From Sphingobacteriaceae bacterium (lineage in GTDB: Bacteria; Bacteroidota; Bacteroidia; Sphingobacteriales; Sphingobacteriaceae), in assembly GCA_029266635.1 (NCBI GenBank), contig JAQSWM010000001.1, positions 1 through 64,000 of the forward strand: a stretch of DNA of 64,000 nt, in the 5' to 3' direction. The number at the start of each line of letters is the position of its first letter. The first letter of the stretch is position 1. Below are positions 50,101 through 57,428 of the stretch, piece after piece. Position numbers and translations under genes: made by a program. The notes under the pieces were generated by a model. It did no database searches, had not been told where the DNA came from, and was given only the letters and a program-made list of their open reading frames with translations.

Positions 50101-51398
50101 GTAAAGCTGTGGAAGAATTCAAAAAGCGGAACCGCGATATCCAATTGACTATGGATGCCGGACTGCAAACGACGCTTCAGAAGTCAATTGCTCTTGACGA
50201 CTCGCTAAAAGACAATCGCGTTTCGGTAGTGGTTATGGAAGCAACCACCGGCGATGTGCTTGCTTCCGCAATGTATCCTTTGCCGCAAATCAACAACTGG
50301 GATCAGTTGACGATGAGCCAGGCTGAGCAAAATAAGCTTGATTACTGGATTACAAACAGCGATTTAGGTTTTACTTATGCAACACAGCCGGGTTCGACAG
50401 CTAAGGTAGCCACCGCTCTGGCGGCCTTCAATAAGTTGGGCGTTGCTGCCGATCAGATAAAATATCCGGTTTACGCTCGTGAGAGAATTCGTACCAAGGG
50501 CATAGAACCAGATGAAACAGGGATGATCAGTATGGAGCGAGCCATTGAGAAATCAAACAACGTTTATTTCATCAAACTGGCCAATGAGCGTCATTTACAG
50601 GAAGACATGGTTACCATTTACATGAAGTGCGGCATGTTCCTTAGGGGCGTTGGCGGATATTATTTCAGCAAGCCTCCTGTAAATACTGATCAGGAAAATA
50701 AATGGCGTGACCTGTGGCGCAAAACCGAGTTCAGTACCAAACCCGCTTATGATCCGAATAACATTCGCAGGACACGGGCAAAGGGCATTTCGGGTATGTC
50801 GTGGGGACAGGGCGAACTTATTGCCACGCCAGCGGCAATTGCCCGGATGGCTGGCAGCATAGCTAACCATGGAACATTAGTGCCTAACCGCTACGTTCTT
50901 CGAATTGCTGACTCGCAAATTCCCGTTAGCAGCGGTGTGAAGTTAGCTGAAGATCCTAAATATGCAGATTACATACGTGGGTATATGATCAAGCAGAGTG
51001 CACCCAAAGTACCGATATTGAACCTCTCCGTTGCGGGAAAATCAGGTACGCCGGAGAGAATCTGGAAGCGTGAGCGCATCAACGACGGCTGGTATGTATT
51101 CTTTGCTCCAAAGGCCAAAGGCGACGGGTATATTGTGGTTTGTATCCGTGTAGAATCAACAAAAGGCTCAAGCGATGCGGTAAGGTTAGCAGGTCAACAC
51201 GTGGTGCCGCTTTTATTGAAGAAAGGCTATGTTAAGAATATAGTAGATCCGGCGAAGCCAGCGACGGGAGCTTTGGTAACAGACAATCTGCAGCTACAGC
51301 CGACTACGCAGCAACCCGTCACAGAACCTACCCAACAGCCATCCGCCAAGCCTACTGCTCAACCAGCAGATACATCGGCTTCAAGCAGCCCGCAATAA
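47190..51398 (+). CDS. SEDS glycosyltransferase-class B PBP fusion
   Basis: A 1402-residue membrane protein. Residues 1-40 hold a first membrane helix; 160-275 an outer carboxypeptidase-regulatory-like beta domain (GNIITKEDKPVSGVLVRLQM ... ARTDAQGNYSFDKLP); 325-800 a SEDS domain with QPSE (456-459), PEAHTD with catalytic-type Asp662, and PLSGVSLPFESYGGSSM; 850-1350 a class B PBP with GTIYDREGRILA, S1069-T-A-K1072, S1122-N-N and K1284-S-G-T. The C-terminus is Pro/Gln/Thr-rich. It should polymerise and cross-link glycan strands in one chain. Rod or division systems normally use two proteins. Confidence 0.9.
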   Translation: MDQPAPKKIARNIERIFLLLNTIVLSLLFFSLYTVLQRDFTDVRQRISGGTMVNLNDKSAGESFGNLLRKGYYFEDPRDIALMQNVVSSGLNSAEGKIDNTGEINKRTYFVLADEAYAKGGESFKKRVISSRSMLGFTGNDSVRFVQEIKNPPSVPSSTNVGMGKYSIKGNIITKEDKPVSGVLVRLQMILPQDSAYSETVTEVAKNAIENGPGFQRIYLLDTLGHRQLQSLSAYARTDAQGNYSFDKLPDDKAFEIIPLQPGFQFGTSQGVQELDDDESFTFVQSPHTIRLLSTRDFNILKKERSLIVRTPAEFNKWFWIIAISFLAGFWLVHLVLTARFKLADQLILPIIMLLTGLSFITLLSLQDPLRDRFLARDTLIYFAIGIVGIIAFLFISLRRFTADSGLYRLLVFRNNRKAANGWPWAVIALGLLALTIVFGTGPEGSGVKVNLFGFQPSEIVKFSIILFLGGFFAANERFISEYTSYRKRWSFFSFALIAIGIAILLFLVLGDLGPAMVVCFTFIILFSFSRGDFMFMIGSIVIYVVATWILKDAWLSTGVTVVIVALLMIFGRKKLSESAIMALVVIAGFLLIDQIPYLDKVFPGPVQRLVDRKAIWQDAWNNEVYGGDQVANGIWAMSSGGVTGQGVGEGFAKTIPEAHTDMILPSIGEEFGWTGIVCIFILFLLYLHRAIIIGRQTGTPFLFYLCTGIGISTFVQFLLISGGSTGALPLSGVSLPFESYGGSSMVVNFLASGFLLSASLVQGTAIQMQYVTKTQDRNLVPALVAAFIGLVLLTVNVSKYLFNNKKWVVQPALVADRGGARMFSYNPRIAILMNRLQAGTIYDREGRILATSKPELIRKQGNLLRSAGQYYNLDSAMHKRLDRYYPFAEQMFFWVGDANTGVFNGSPNGYFAEYEHAADLRGFHTETEGFNVTATRYREDRFLPRGVREMSVAKRDYSELAPLLLAGINSKAVEEFKKRNRDIQLTMDAGLQTTLQKSIALDDSLKDNRVSVVVMEATTGDVLASAMYPLPQINNWDQLTMSQAEQNKLDYWITNSDLGFTYATQPGSTAKVATALAAFNKLGVAADQIKYPVYARERIRTKGIEPDETGMISMERAIEKSNNVYFIKLANERHLQEDMVTIYMKCGMFLRGVGGYYFSKPPVNTDQENKWRDLWRKTEFSTKPAYDPNNIRRTRAKGISGMSWGQGELIATPAAIARMAGSIANHGTLVPNRYVLRIADSQIPVSSGVKLAEDPKYADYIRGYMIKQSAPKVPILNLSVAGKSGTPERIWKRERINDGWYVFFAPKAKGDGYIVVCIRVESTKGSSDAVRLAGQHVVPLLLKKGYVKNIVDPAKPATGALVTDNLQLQPTTQQPVTEPTQQPSAKPTAQPADTSASSSPQ

Positions 51399-51453
51399 AT
51401 TTGGAATGTTTATTGAATAAGAATAACTGAGTACCCCAATTAATTACAACAAC

Positions 51454-52242
51454 ATGTTCGATATATTTAAAAGCGACACAGAAAGTCGCCCTCAAGATGT
51501 TAAAGGACTGCGGGAAGCGGTTCTTCGTTTCATAAAAGATGAATTACAAAGAGTAGAAGGCGGCGAAGGCAGCCATATAAAAGGCTTACATATTTTCCTG
51601 ATGTGTTCGGAAGAACAGACGCATGTCTATGAGTCGGCGGTGTATGCAGAGGAACCTCAGAAGTTTCGTGAAGAAATTCAAAAAATAGCTGACGATTTTG
51701 CCATCAGCCTTCCTGAAAACTGGATGATTGAAACCACGTTTACAGATGCGCTGCCAACCGAGGCAATTAAGAGTAAAGAAATTGATGCTGCCTTGTTTAT
51801 CAAGACAACCAAACACGCACTGCAGAAATCCGGAGATGCTTACATCAGGGTTTTAAGCGGCGAGGCAGAAAAGACAGAATACCACATCACTTCAGACAGC
51901 GGAAAAATAAGGATTGGCCGTGAGAAAAAAGCGCAAGATTCAAATGGCTTTTTCAGGATGAACACTATTGCATTCCCCGGCGACAGCCAAAACGAGTGCA
52001 ACAAATACATCAGCAGGCAACATGCGCATATTGAGTGGAACAATGACGCCGGAGTTTTCATCCTGTATGCAGATGAGGGCGGAGTCCCACCGCATAACAA
52101 AATCAAGATACAGTCATCAATTGATGAAGAGCAAATCAAACTGAATTCTACAGAAATCGGGCATACGCTGCAAGAAGGCGATCAGATCATTCTTGGAGAA
52201 TCGGCCGTTTTAGAGTTCAGTTTTAGATCGGAGGAGGAATAA
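51454..52242 (+). CDS. FHA-domain protein
   Basis: A 262-residue cytoplasmic protein. The C-terminal FHA domain is clear: KIRIGREKKAQ (Gly-Arg), NKYISRQHAHIEWNN (Ser-x-x-His) and the later strands to VLEFSFRSEEE. The N-terminal 120 residues (LREAVLRFIKDELQRVEGGE) resemble the FhaA N-terminal domain. It should bind phosphothreonine on the kinase or on the SEDS-PBP fusion. Its stop overlaps the kinase ATG (TAATG). Confidence 0.8.
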   Translation: MFDIFKSDTESRPQDVKGLREAVLRFIKDELQRVEGGEGSHIKGLHIFLMCSEEQTHVYESAVYAEEPQKFREEIQKIADDFAISLPENWMIETTFTDALPTEAIKSKEIDAALFIKTTKHALQKSGDAYIRVLSGEAEKTEYHITSDSGKIRIGREKKAQDSNGFFRMNTIAFPGDSQNECNKYISRQHAHIEWNNDAGVFILYADEGGVPPHNKIKIQSSIDEEQIKLNSTEIGHTLQEGDQIILGESAVLEFSFRSEEE

Positions 52243-53696
52243 TGCCAAGGGTATTCACCATAACAGAAGGGCTAGAGAACATGGGCGCAATGCGCACCGG
52301 CGGGCAGGGCTCTGTTTATAAGGGGAAGCGGATTGGCGAGATAGTTACGGCTGTTAAGATCCTGCCCACCCCTATTTACGCCGAGAACAATGAAGATCAG
52401 AACTTCAGGAATTTTCAAAGCGAAGTTGCCAAGCTAAAGAAAGTAAATGAAGAGCCCAGTCCACATGTGGTGACTATCTTAAGCTCGGGCATTACAGACA
52501 GCGGATCCCTGCCATTCATCGAAATGGAATATATTGAAGGCCCCGACTTGGAGGAGCTCCTGAAACCACCACACGATCCTATTTTCACCATCAAAGAAGC
52601 CATCAAACTAGCCGATCAGTTAGCATGCGCCCTTGCACATTGCCACAGAGTTGAAGTAAGGCATGGCGATATTAAGAGCAACAATGTTAAGCTGAACGTA
52701 CATTCCGGCAATTACATGCTGCTTGATTTTGGGCTTTCTGTGATGTCTGATGAACAGCGACGCACCAGCCTGCGCCATGCCGGCGCCATTGAATTCATGG
52801 CCCCGGAACAGAACGATGGGAAAATGCTGTATCAAACGGACATTTACAGTTATGGAATCATTCTGTTCGAATTACTTGCGGGCACCGTCCCATTTCCTTT
52901 AACAGATAATAGTGAGATATCCCGGAATGAAGTGATGATCTCTCATATGGACGCCCAGCTTCCGGATCTGCTAAAACTCCGGTTGAAGAATATGCCCGAG
53001 CAATGGCCGCAGGAACAACGCATTTCCGAAATGCAGGTGCCTCAATGGCTGCTCAACATTGTTTATAAGTGTTTAGAAAAGGATCCGGAGAAAAGATTTG
53101 TTAATGGCACTGAGCTTCATGAAGCCATTGCCAACAGGACCGTGGCGGCACATCAGGCGAGCAGCGTGAACGCGGTAATTATTGAAAGTGAAAATGAGCG
53201 CCTGCAAACAATTCTGAACGCTAAAGACGAGCACTTAACAAAGCTCAAAGAAACGCTTGCAAAAAAAGAGGCTGAACTGCTATCGTTTAAAAATCAGGCA
53301 GACTTCGCCAGGAAAGCCGTGCCAGTAGCAAGGCCTGTGTTCCTGGTTCTGCTACTGCTGATGCTTTCACTGGTAGTATTTGCCGGCTTTACGCTCCTGC
53401 GGGATAAACGTTCCGGCCATCAAACTTCTGCGCTGCTTGATACCACGATGGATTCAACTGCAATTGCTGATTCAATAGCTAAAGCAGATTCGTTGGCAAA
53501 AGTAGATTCTGCGATGAGGGCTGATTCGATAAGGAAGGCTGAAGCGCTGGCAAGAGCAAGCGAGCCGAAAACGCCGATTAGAGAGATTTCCGCTCAGTCC
53601 GAACCTGCCAATGAAGACCACGGTAAAGGAAACGGGAAAGCCAAAGGCAAAGGCAAAAAGAATAAGCTGTTTGAAGTGCGGTTTGTTAAACCCTAG
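52242..53696 (+). CDS. Transmembrane Ser/Thr protein kinase (PknB-like)
   Basis: A 484-residue Hanks-type kinase. Glycine loop MRTGGQGSVYKG (17-28), ATP Lys39 (TAVKIL), catalytic loop H141-G-D143-IKSNN (Gly instead of the usual Arg, so a non-RD kinase), DFG 162-164, and MAPEQ. A coiled coil (about 320-355) precedes one membrane helix (about 366-386) and an outer tail with repeated A-D-S/A-K units and a Lys/Gly-rich end. No PASTA domains are seen. It should phosphorylate its operon partners; PP2C reverses it. Confidence 0.9.
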   Translation: MPRVFTITEGLENMGAMRTGGQGSVYKGKRIGEIVTAVKILPTPIYAENNEDQNFRNFQSEVAKLKKVNEEPSPHVVTILSSGITDSGSLPFIEMEYIEGPDLEELLKPPHDPIFTIKEAIKLADQLACALAHCHRVEVRHGDIKSNNVKLNVHSGNYMLLDFGLSVMSDEQRRTSLRHAGAIEFMAPEQNDGKMLYQTDIYSYGIILFELLAGTVPFPLTDNSEISRNEVMISHMDAQLPDLLKLRLKNMPEQWPQEQRISEMQVPQWLLNIVYKCLEKDPEKRFVNGTELHEAIANRTVAAHQASSVNAVIIESENERLQTILNAKDEHLTKLKETLAKKEAELLSFKNQADFARKAVPVARPVFLVLLLLMLSLVVFAGFTLLRDKRSGHQTSALLDTTMDSTAIADSIAKADSLAKVDSAMRADSIRKAEALARASEPKTPIREISAQSEPANEDHGKGNGKAKGKGKKNKLFEVRFVKP

Positions 53697-53698
53697 CT

Positions 53699-54064
53699 TC
53701 AACGCAACTGCCACAAATCAATCAGCTTCGGCAGGAAAATAAATAGTCCGATGGCGACAGAAAGCATAGCGGTAACTAAAACCGATGCAGCTGCAACATC
53801 TTTCACAATACCCGCTTTCACGTTATACTCCGGCGAGACCAGATCAACAAAAGCCTCCAAGGCTGTATTCAAAAGTTCAAAGATCAGCACCAGCCCGATG
53901 CAAAGGCATATCGACATCCACTCAGATTTACTGATATCGAAGTAAAGGCCGAGGCAAATCGCAGCCAAAGCACTGACGAGGTGGATCTGGAAATTGACCT
54001 GAGTTCGTACTGCGTAACCCAGGCCATTGAAGGCGTATACAAAACCTTTCAGAACTTTGCGCAT
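53699..54064 (-). CDS. dgkA: Undecaprenol/diacylglycerol kinase
   Basis: A 121-residue integral membrane kinase with three helices. The family motif FELLNTALEAFVDLVSPEYN and the following VKDVAAASVLVTAM are complete, with the Glu and Asp residues that bind Mg-ATP. In Bacteroidota and Gram-positives such enzymes phosphorylate undecaprenol or diacylglycerol; the exact substrate cannot be told. Convergent with the kinase gene, two bases apart. Confidence 0.88.
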   Translation of the reverse strand: MRKVLKGFVYAFNGLGYAVRTQVNFQIHLVSALAAICLGLYFDISKSEWMSICLCIGLVLIFELLNTALEAFVDLVSPEYNVKAGIVKDVAAASVLVTAMLSVAIGLFIFLPKLIDLWQLR

Positions 54065-54202
54065 GTCGTAAGCAAATCAAGCTATTACGGGAAGTTTCAC
54101 TGCTAATCTAGGACATTATCCTGTTTTCAAGTTTACTGATAACTGAGTATCTTGGCAAACAAACAGACTTATATCTGGAGCTGAAACTTCCTAAAATGGT
54201 GT

Positions 54203-54232
54203 AAAAACAGAAAAGCCTCAATTAAGAGGCTT
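54203..54232 (-). terminator. Terminator of tRNA-Leu
   Basis: On the minus strand AAGCCTC (6-base loop) GAGGCTT is followed by TTCTGTTTTT. It lies ten bases past the tRNA 3' end and ends that transcript. Confidence 0.75.
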
Positions 54233-54241
54233 GTTCAGGTG

Positions 54242-54321
54242 TACCCAGCGCCGGAATCGAACCGGCACGGTTTCCCATCGGTGTTTGAGACCGACGCGTC
54301 TACCAGTTCCGCCAGCTGGGC
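54242..54321 (-). tRNA. tRNA-Leu(CAA)
   Basis: A complete cloverleaf reads on the minus strand: acceptor GCCCAGC / GCTGGGT, D-arm with ACTGGTAGACGC, anticodon stem TCGGT / ACCGA around CTCAAAC giving anticodon CAA, a variable arm, and T-arm GCCGG-TTCGAAT-CCGGC. The CCA end is not encoded. It has its own promoter inside the 3' end of hscB. Confidence 0.92.
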
Positions 54322-54327
54322 ATATTG

Positions 54328-54858
54328 TTAACGGGTTGCAAACTTATTTAAACTATCCCGTATACGCAACAAATATTTTTGACGATACCACAGGTCTTTG
54401 ATTTTCAGAAGAATCGAATTTCTTTCTTCCTGTTCAGCTTTATCGAAAGCTTGAGAAAGGCTTTTTAACTCCTTCGAAAGCGTCTTTTCTATCTCATCAA
54501 CTTCTAAACTGATCTTTTGAATTCCAGCCTCAACGGCATCAAACTCAAGTTCCATCAGCGCCTCATTCACATCCATCATTTCCATCAGAAACGATTGAGG
54601 CAACTTATACTTTTCGTCTTCTGTGATAAGGCCATTTAGCTCAAGCATATACTTGAGCCGCCTTCCATCATCAGACAATACCTGGTAAGCTTTGTTGTTG
54701 ATAGTAGATAATTCGAGTATCTGCTGTTGCTTATCAGCAGACTCATTGATGTAGAAGTCGGGATGATATTGCTTACTCAACTCATAAAACTTTCGTTTTA
54801 CAGCAAGCTCGTCCACGTTAAAAGCTTCGGGAATGTTATAAAATTCAAAGTAATTCAT
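54328..54858 (-). CDS. hscB: HscB Fe-S cluster co-chaperone
   Basis: A 176-residue J-domain protein with HPD at 32-34 (SKQYHPDFY) and the short C-terminal helical domain that binds IscU. It works with the HscA chaperone in iron-sulfur cluster transfer. Length is normal. The gene carries the tRNA promoter in its last 40 bases. Confidence 0.88.
   Translation of the reverse strand: MNYFEFYNIPEAFNVDELAVKRKFYELSKQYHPDFYINESADKQQQILELSTINNKAYQVLSDDGRRLKYMLELNGLITEDEKYKLPQSFLMEMMDVNEALMELEFDAVEAGIQKISLEVDEIEKTLSKELKSLSQAFDKAEQEERNSILLKIKDLWYRQKYLLRIRDSLNKFATR
54339..54369 (-). promoter_or_regulatory. tRNA-Leu promoter inside hscB
   Basis: TTG (54367-54369), 20 bases, TAAGTTTG (54339-54346) on the minus strand: an exact -33/-7 pair 17 bases before the tRNA 5' end and within the last codons of hscB. 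Confidence 0.65.
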
Positions 54859-54913
54859 TGATGTTTCGAGCTGTGAGTACCGGATCTCAATAACTAAACC
54901 CGCAACTCACAAA

Positions 54914-56239
54914 TTACTTGCCTACAACAGCTTTCAGAATATCATTTCCAAGCACAAATACCATCAAGGCAACCAGAATGCAAAAGCCCACGATCTGAGC
55001 CCGCTCCATGAATTTGTCGCCAAGTGGCTTGCCTTTGATCATCTCTATCAATAGAAACATTGCGTGTCCGCCATCAAGCGCCGGTATTGGAAGGATGTTC
55101 ATCAATGCCAGAGCCATGGAAAGAAGTCCGACCAAGCTCCAGAACCTCACCCAGTCTATCTTGCCGCCGAACATCTTTGCGATCCCTACAGGTCCTGTAA
55201 ACGCTTTATTTGCCTTTACCTGACCGGTGACAACTTTTCCTAAGCCTTTCGCATTATCTGTAAAAGAACCCCATGCCTTGGTTGCACCAACCGGCAGCGA
55301 TTCGAAGAGACCGTATTCAACAGTTTGCTCTTTAATCTCATCGAAATTCGGATAAAATCCGATCTGACCTTTAAGACTGACGTTAGCGTTAATAGTAGTC
55401 GATTGGCCATTGCGCAATACGCCCAATGCTACTGCCTCATTCTTATGATTTTGTAGTGAGTCTCTCAATTGATCATAAAATTCAATGGGCTGTTGGTTGA
55501 GAGAAACGATTCGATCACCCGGCTTGATACCCGCTTTTCGAGCGTTGCCGTCCAAAGTCAGTGAGTCTACTGTTGATGTATAGCGAGGCGTTACAAACTC
55601 AGCAATACCGTAATCTGAAACAAGTTCGAGAACATCGCCGGGAACCTTCACATTTAAGTTTTCGCCTCCTCGGTTCACACCTAATACTGAATTTCCTAAC
55701 AGAACCTTCGAACTTGCAACCTCTTCAAAACGCACCACAGGCTTACCGTTCACGGAAGTGATCTTATCACCGGCTTTCAAGCCAATCTCTTTACCGATAA
55801 GCCCCGGCGCAATACCATTCTTCAGATTTGATATTGGCAAATACGTCTCACCGAACTTTAAAGTGAGCATCCAGAATATGAAAATCCCTAAAATGATGTT
55901 TACAGTTACGCCGCCCAACATCACAATCAACCTCTGCCATGCAGGTTTTGAGCGGAATTCCCAAGGTTGAGCCGGGCCTGCAAGTTGATCAGTATCCATA
56001 GACTCATCTATCATCCCGGAGATCTTCACATATCCGCCTAGAGGCAACCAACCAATGCCGTATTCACAGCCCTTGTAATTGAAGCTGAATAACTTGAAAC
56101 CCCAGGCATCAAAGAACAAGTAGAACTTTTCTACTTTGATACCGAAGGCTCGGGCGGCAAAAAAGTGCCCCGCCTCGTGTAGAATAATTAATATAGATAG
56201 CCCCAGTATCAGCTGGCCCGCCATGGTCAATCCATCCAT
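54914..56239 (-). CDS. rseP: RseP site-2 zinc metalloprotease
   Basis: A 441-residue intramembrane protease. HEAGH (21-25, HExxH) in the first helix and PALDGGH near the C-terminus hold the zinc; two PDZ domains lie between (GLKAGDKITSVNGKPVVRFE, and GIKPGDRIVSLNQQPIEFYD). The outer membrane-proximal part is usual for RseP. It cleaves membrane-bound anti-sigma factors or signal peptides. Upstream is dxr, as in many bacteria, with a 28 bp gap. Confidence 0.92.
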   Translation of the reverse strand: MDGLTMAGQLILGLSILIILHEAGHFFAARAFGIKVEKFYLFFDAWGFKLFSFNYKGCEYGIGWLPLGGYVKISGMIDESMDTDQLAGPAQPWEFRSKPAWQRLIVMLGGVTVNIILGIFIFWMLTLKFGETYLPISNLKNGIAPGLIGKEIGLKAGDKITSVNGKPVVRFEEVASSKVLLGNSVLGVNRGGENLNVKVPGDVLELVSDYGIAEFVTPRYTSTVDSLTLDGNARKAGIKPGDRIVSLNQQPIEFYDQLRDSLQNHKNEAVALGVLRNGQSTTINANVSLKGQIGFYPNFDEIKEQTVEYGLFESLPVGATKAWGSFTDNAKGLGKVVTGQVKANKAFTGPVGIAKMFGGKIDWVRFWSLVGLLSMALALMNILPIPALDGGHAMFLLIEMIKGKPLGDKFMERAQIVGFCILVALMVFVLGNDILKAVVGK

Positions 56240-56267
56240 GCTGTTATTTTTTTATTTGATGCTTTGG

Positions 56268-57428
56268 TTAATACTTTGTTACTAATTGCCCTGCTATATT
56301 CCTGGTTTCCATATCTGTCATCAGGTAATCGTCTAAGGTAGGGCTATTGATGTACGACACCCGCGTCATACATTCTTCAATCACACTGCTCATTTCCAAA
56401 AAGCCAATACTGCCTTTCAGAAACTCTGCAACAACCACTTCATTAGCTGCATTTATCACGCAAGGCATATTTCCCGCCTGTGCAAGCGCATCAAAAGCAA
56501 GTGCAAGGTTACGAAAAGTTGCTTTATCGGGCGCCTCAAAAGTGAGCTGTGGATAATTTAAAAAATTGAAACGTTCAAAATGATTTTTCAATCTTAGCGG
56601 GTAATTCAATGCATATTGTATCGGAAGTTTCATATCGGGCAAGCCCATCTGCGCTTTCATAGATCCGTCCTCGAATTGAACGATGGAATGTATAATAGAT
56701 TGTGGATGGATGATCACGTCAATCTGGGAAATATCCAACCCGAACAGCCATTTAGCCTCTATAACTTCCAGTCCTTTGTTCATCAGGGTAGCAGAATCAA
56801 TAGTAATTTTCGCTCCCATCGACCAATTGGGGTGTTTTAGTGCCTCAGCTTTAGTTACCGATGATAGATATTCTGTTTTCTTCCCGCGAAACGGGCCACC
56901 TGATGCTGTTAAGTATATTTTCTCAACCGCATTGCCCTCTTCTCCCTGCAGGCACTGGAAAATCGCTGAATGTTCAGAATCTACTGGCAGGATATTCACA
57001 TTGTGCTGTCTGGCAAGTTTGGTCACCAGTTCGCCCGCAACCACCAAAGTTTCTTTGTTGGCTAACGCGATGTCTTTACCTGCCTGGATGGCAGCGAGCG
57101 TGGGCCTCAGCCCCGAAAACCCAACCAAAGCGGTTAGTACTACGTCAATCTTGTCGCCGCACACAACTTCGCTCAAGGCAGCCTCGCCGCTGAGCACATT
57201 TATGCCGGTGTGCGCCAAAGCTGTTTTAACCCATTGATACTTTCTCTCATCCCCAATTACAACCTGTTGAGGCTTAAACGTGAGTGCCTGTTCAACAAGC
57301 AAGTCTGCGTTTGATTGAGCTGTGAGAACAGAAACACTGAACCTATCGGGATTCTTCCCGATAACTTCCAGCGCCTGCGTGCCGATACTTCCCGTTGACC
57401 CGAGAATGGCTATATTTTTAACTTGCAC
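56268..57428 (-). CDS. dxr: 1-deoxy-D-xylulose-5-phosphate reductoisomerase
   Basis: A 386-residue enzyme of the non-mevalonate isoprenoid pathway that converts DXP to MEP using NADPH. The NADPH-binding GSTGSIG (10-16) is followed by VLTALVGFSGLRPTLAAIQA, the catalytic region LPVDSEHSAIFQCL, and ITIDSATLMNKGLEVIEA. Complete and of normal length. Its start overlaps the GH3 stop by one base. Confidence 0.95.
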   Translation of the reverse strand: MQVKNIAILGSTGSIGTQALEVIGKNPDRFSVSVLTAQSNADLLVEQALTFKPQQVVIGDERKYQWVKTALAHTGINVLSGEAALSEVVCGDKIDVVLTALVGFSGLRPTLAAIQAGKDIALANKETLVVAGELVTKLARQHNVNILPVDSEHSAIFQCLQGEEGNAVEKIYLTASGGPFRGKKTEYLSSVTKAEALKHPNWSMGAKITIDSATLMNKGLEVIEAKWLFGLDISQIDVIIHPQSIIHSIVQFEDGSMKAQMGLPDMKLPIQYALNYPLRLKNHFERFNFLNYPQLTFEAPDKATFRNLALAFDALAQAGNMPCVINAANEVVVAEFLKGSIGFLEMSSVIEECMTRVSYINSPTLDDYLMTDMETRNIAGQLVTKY

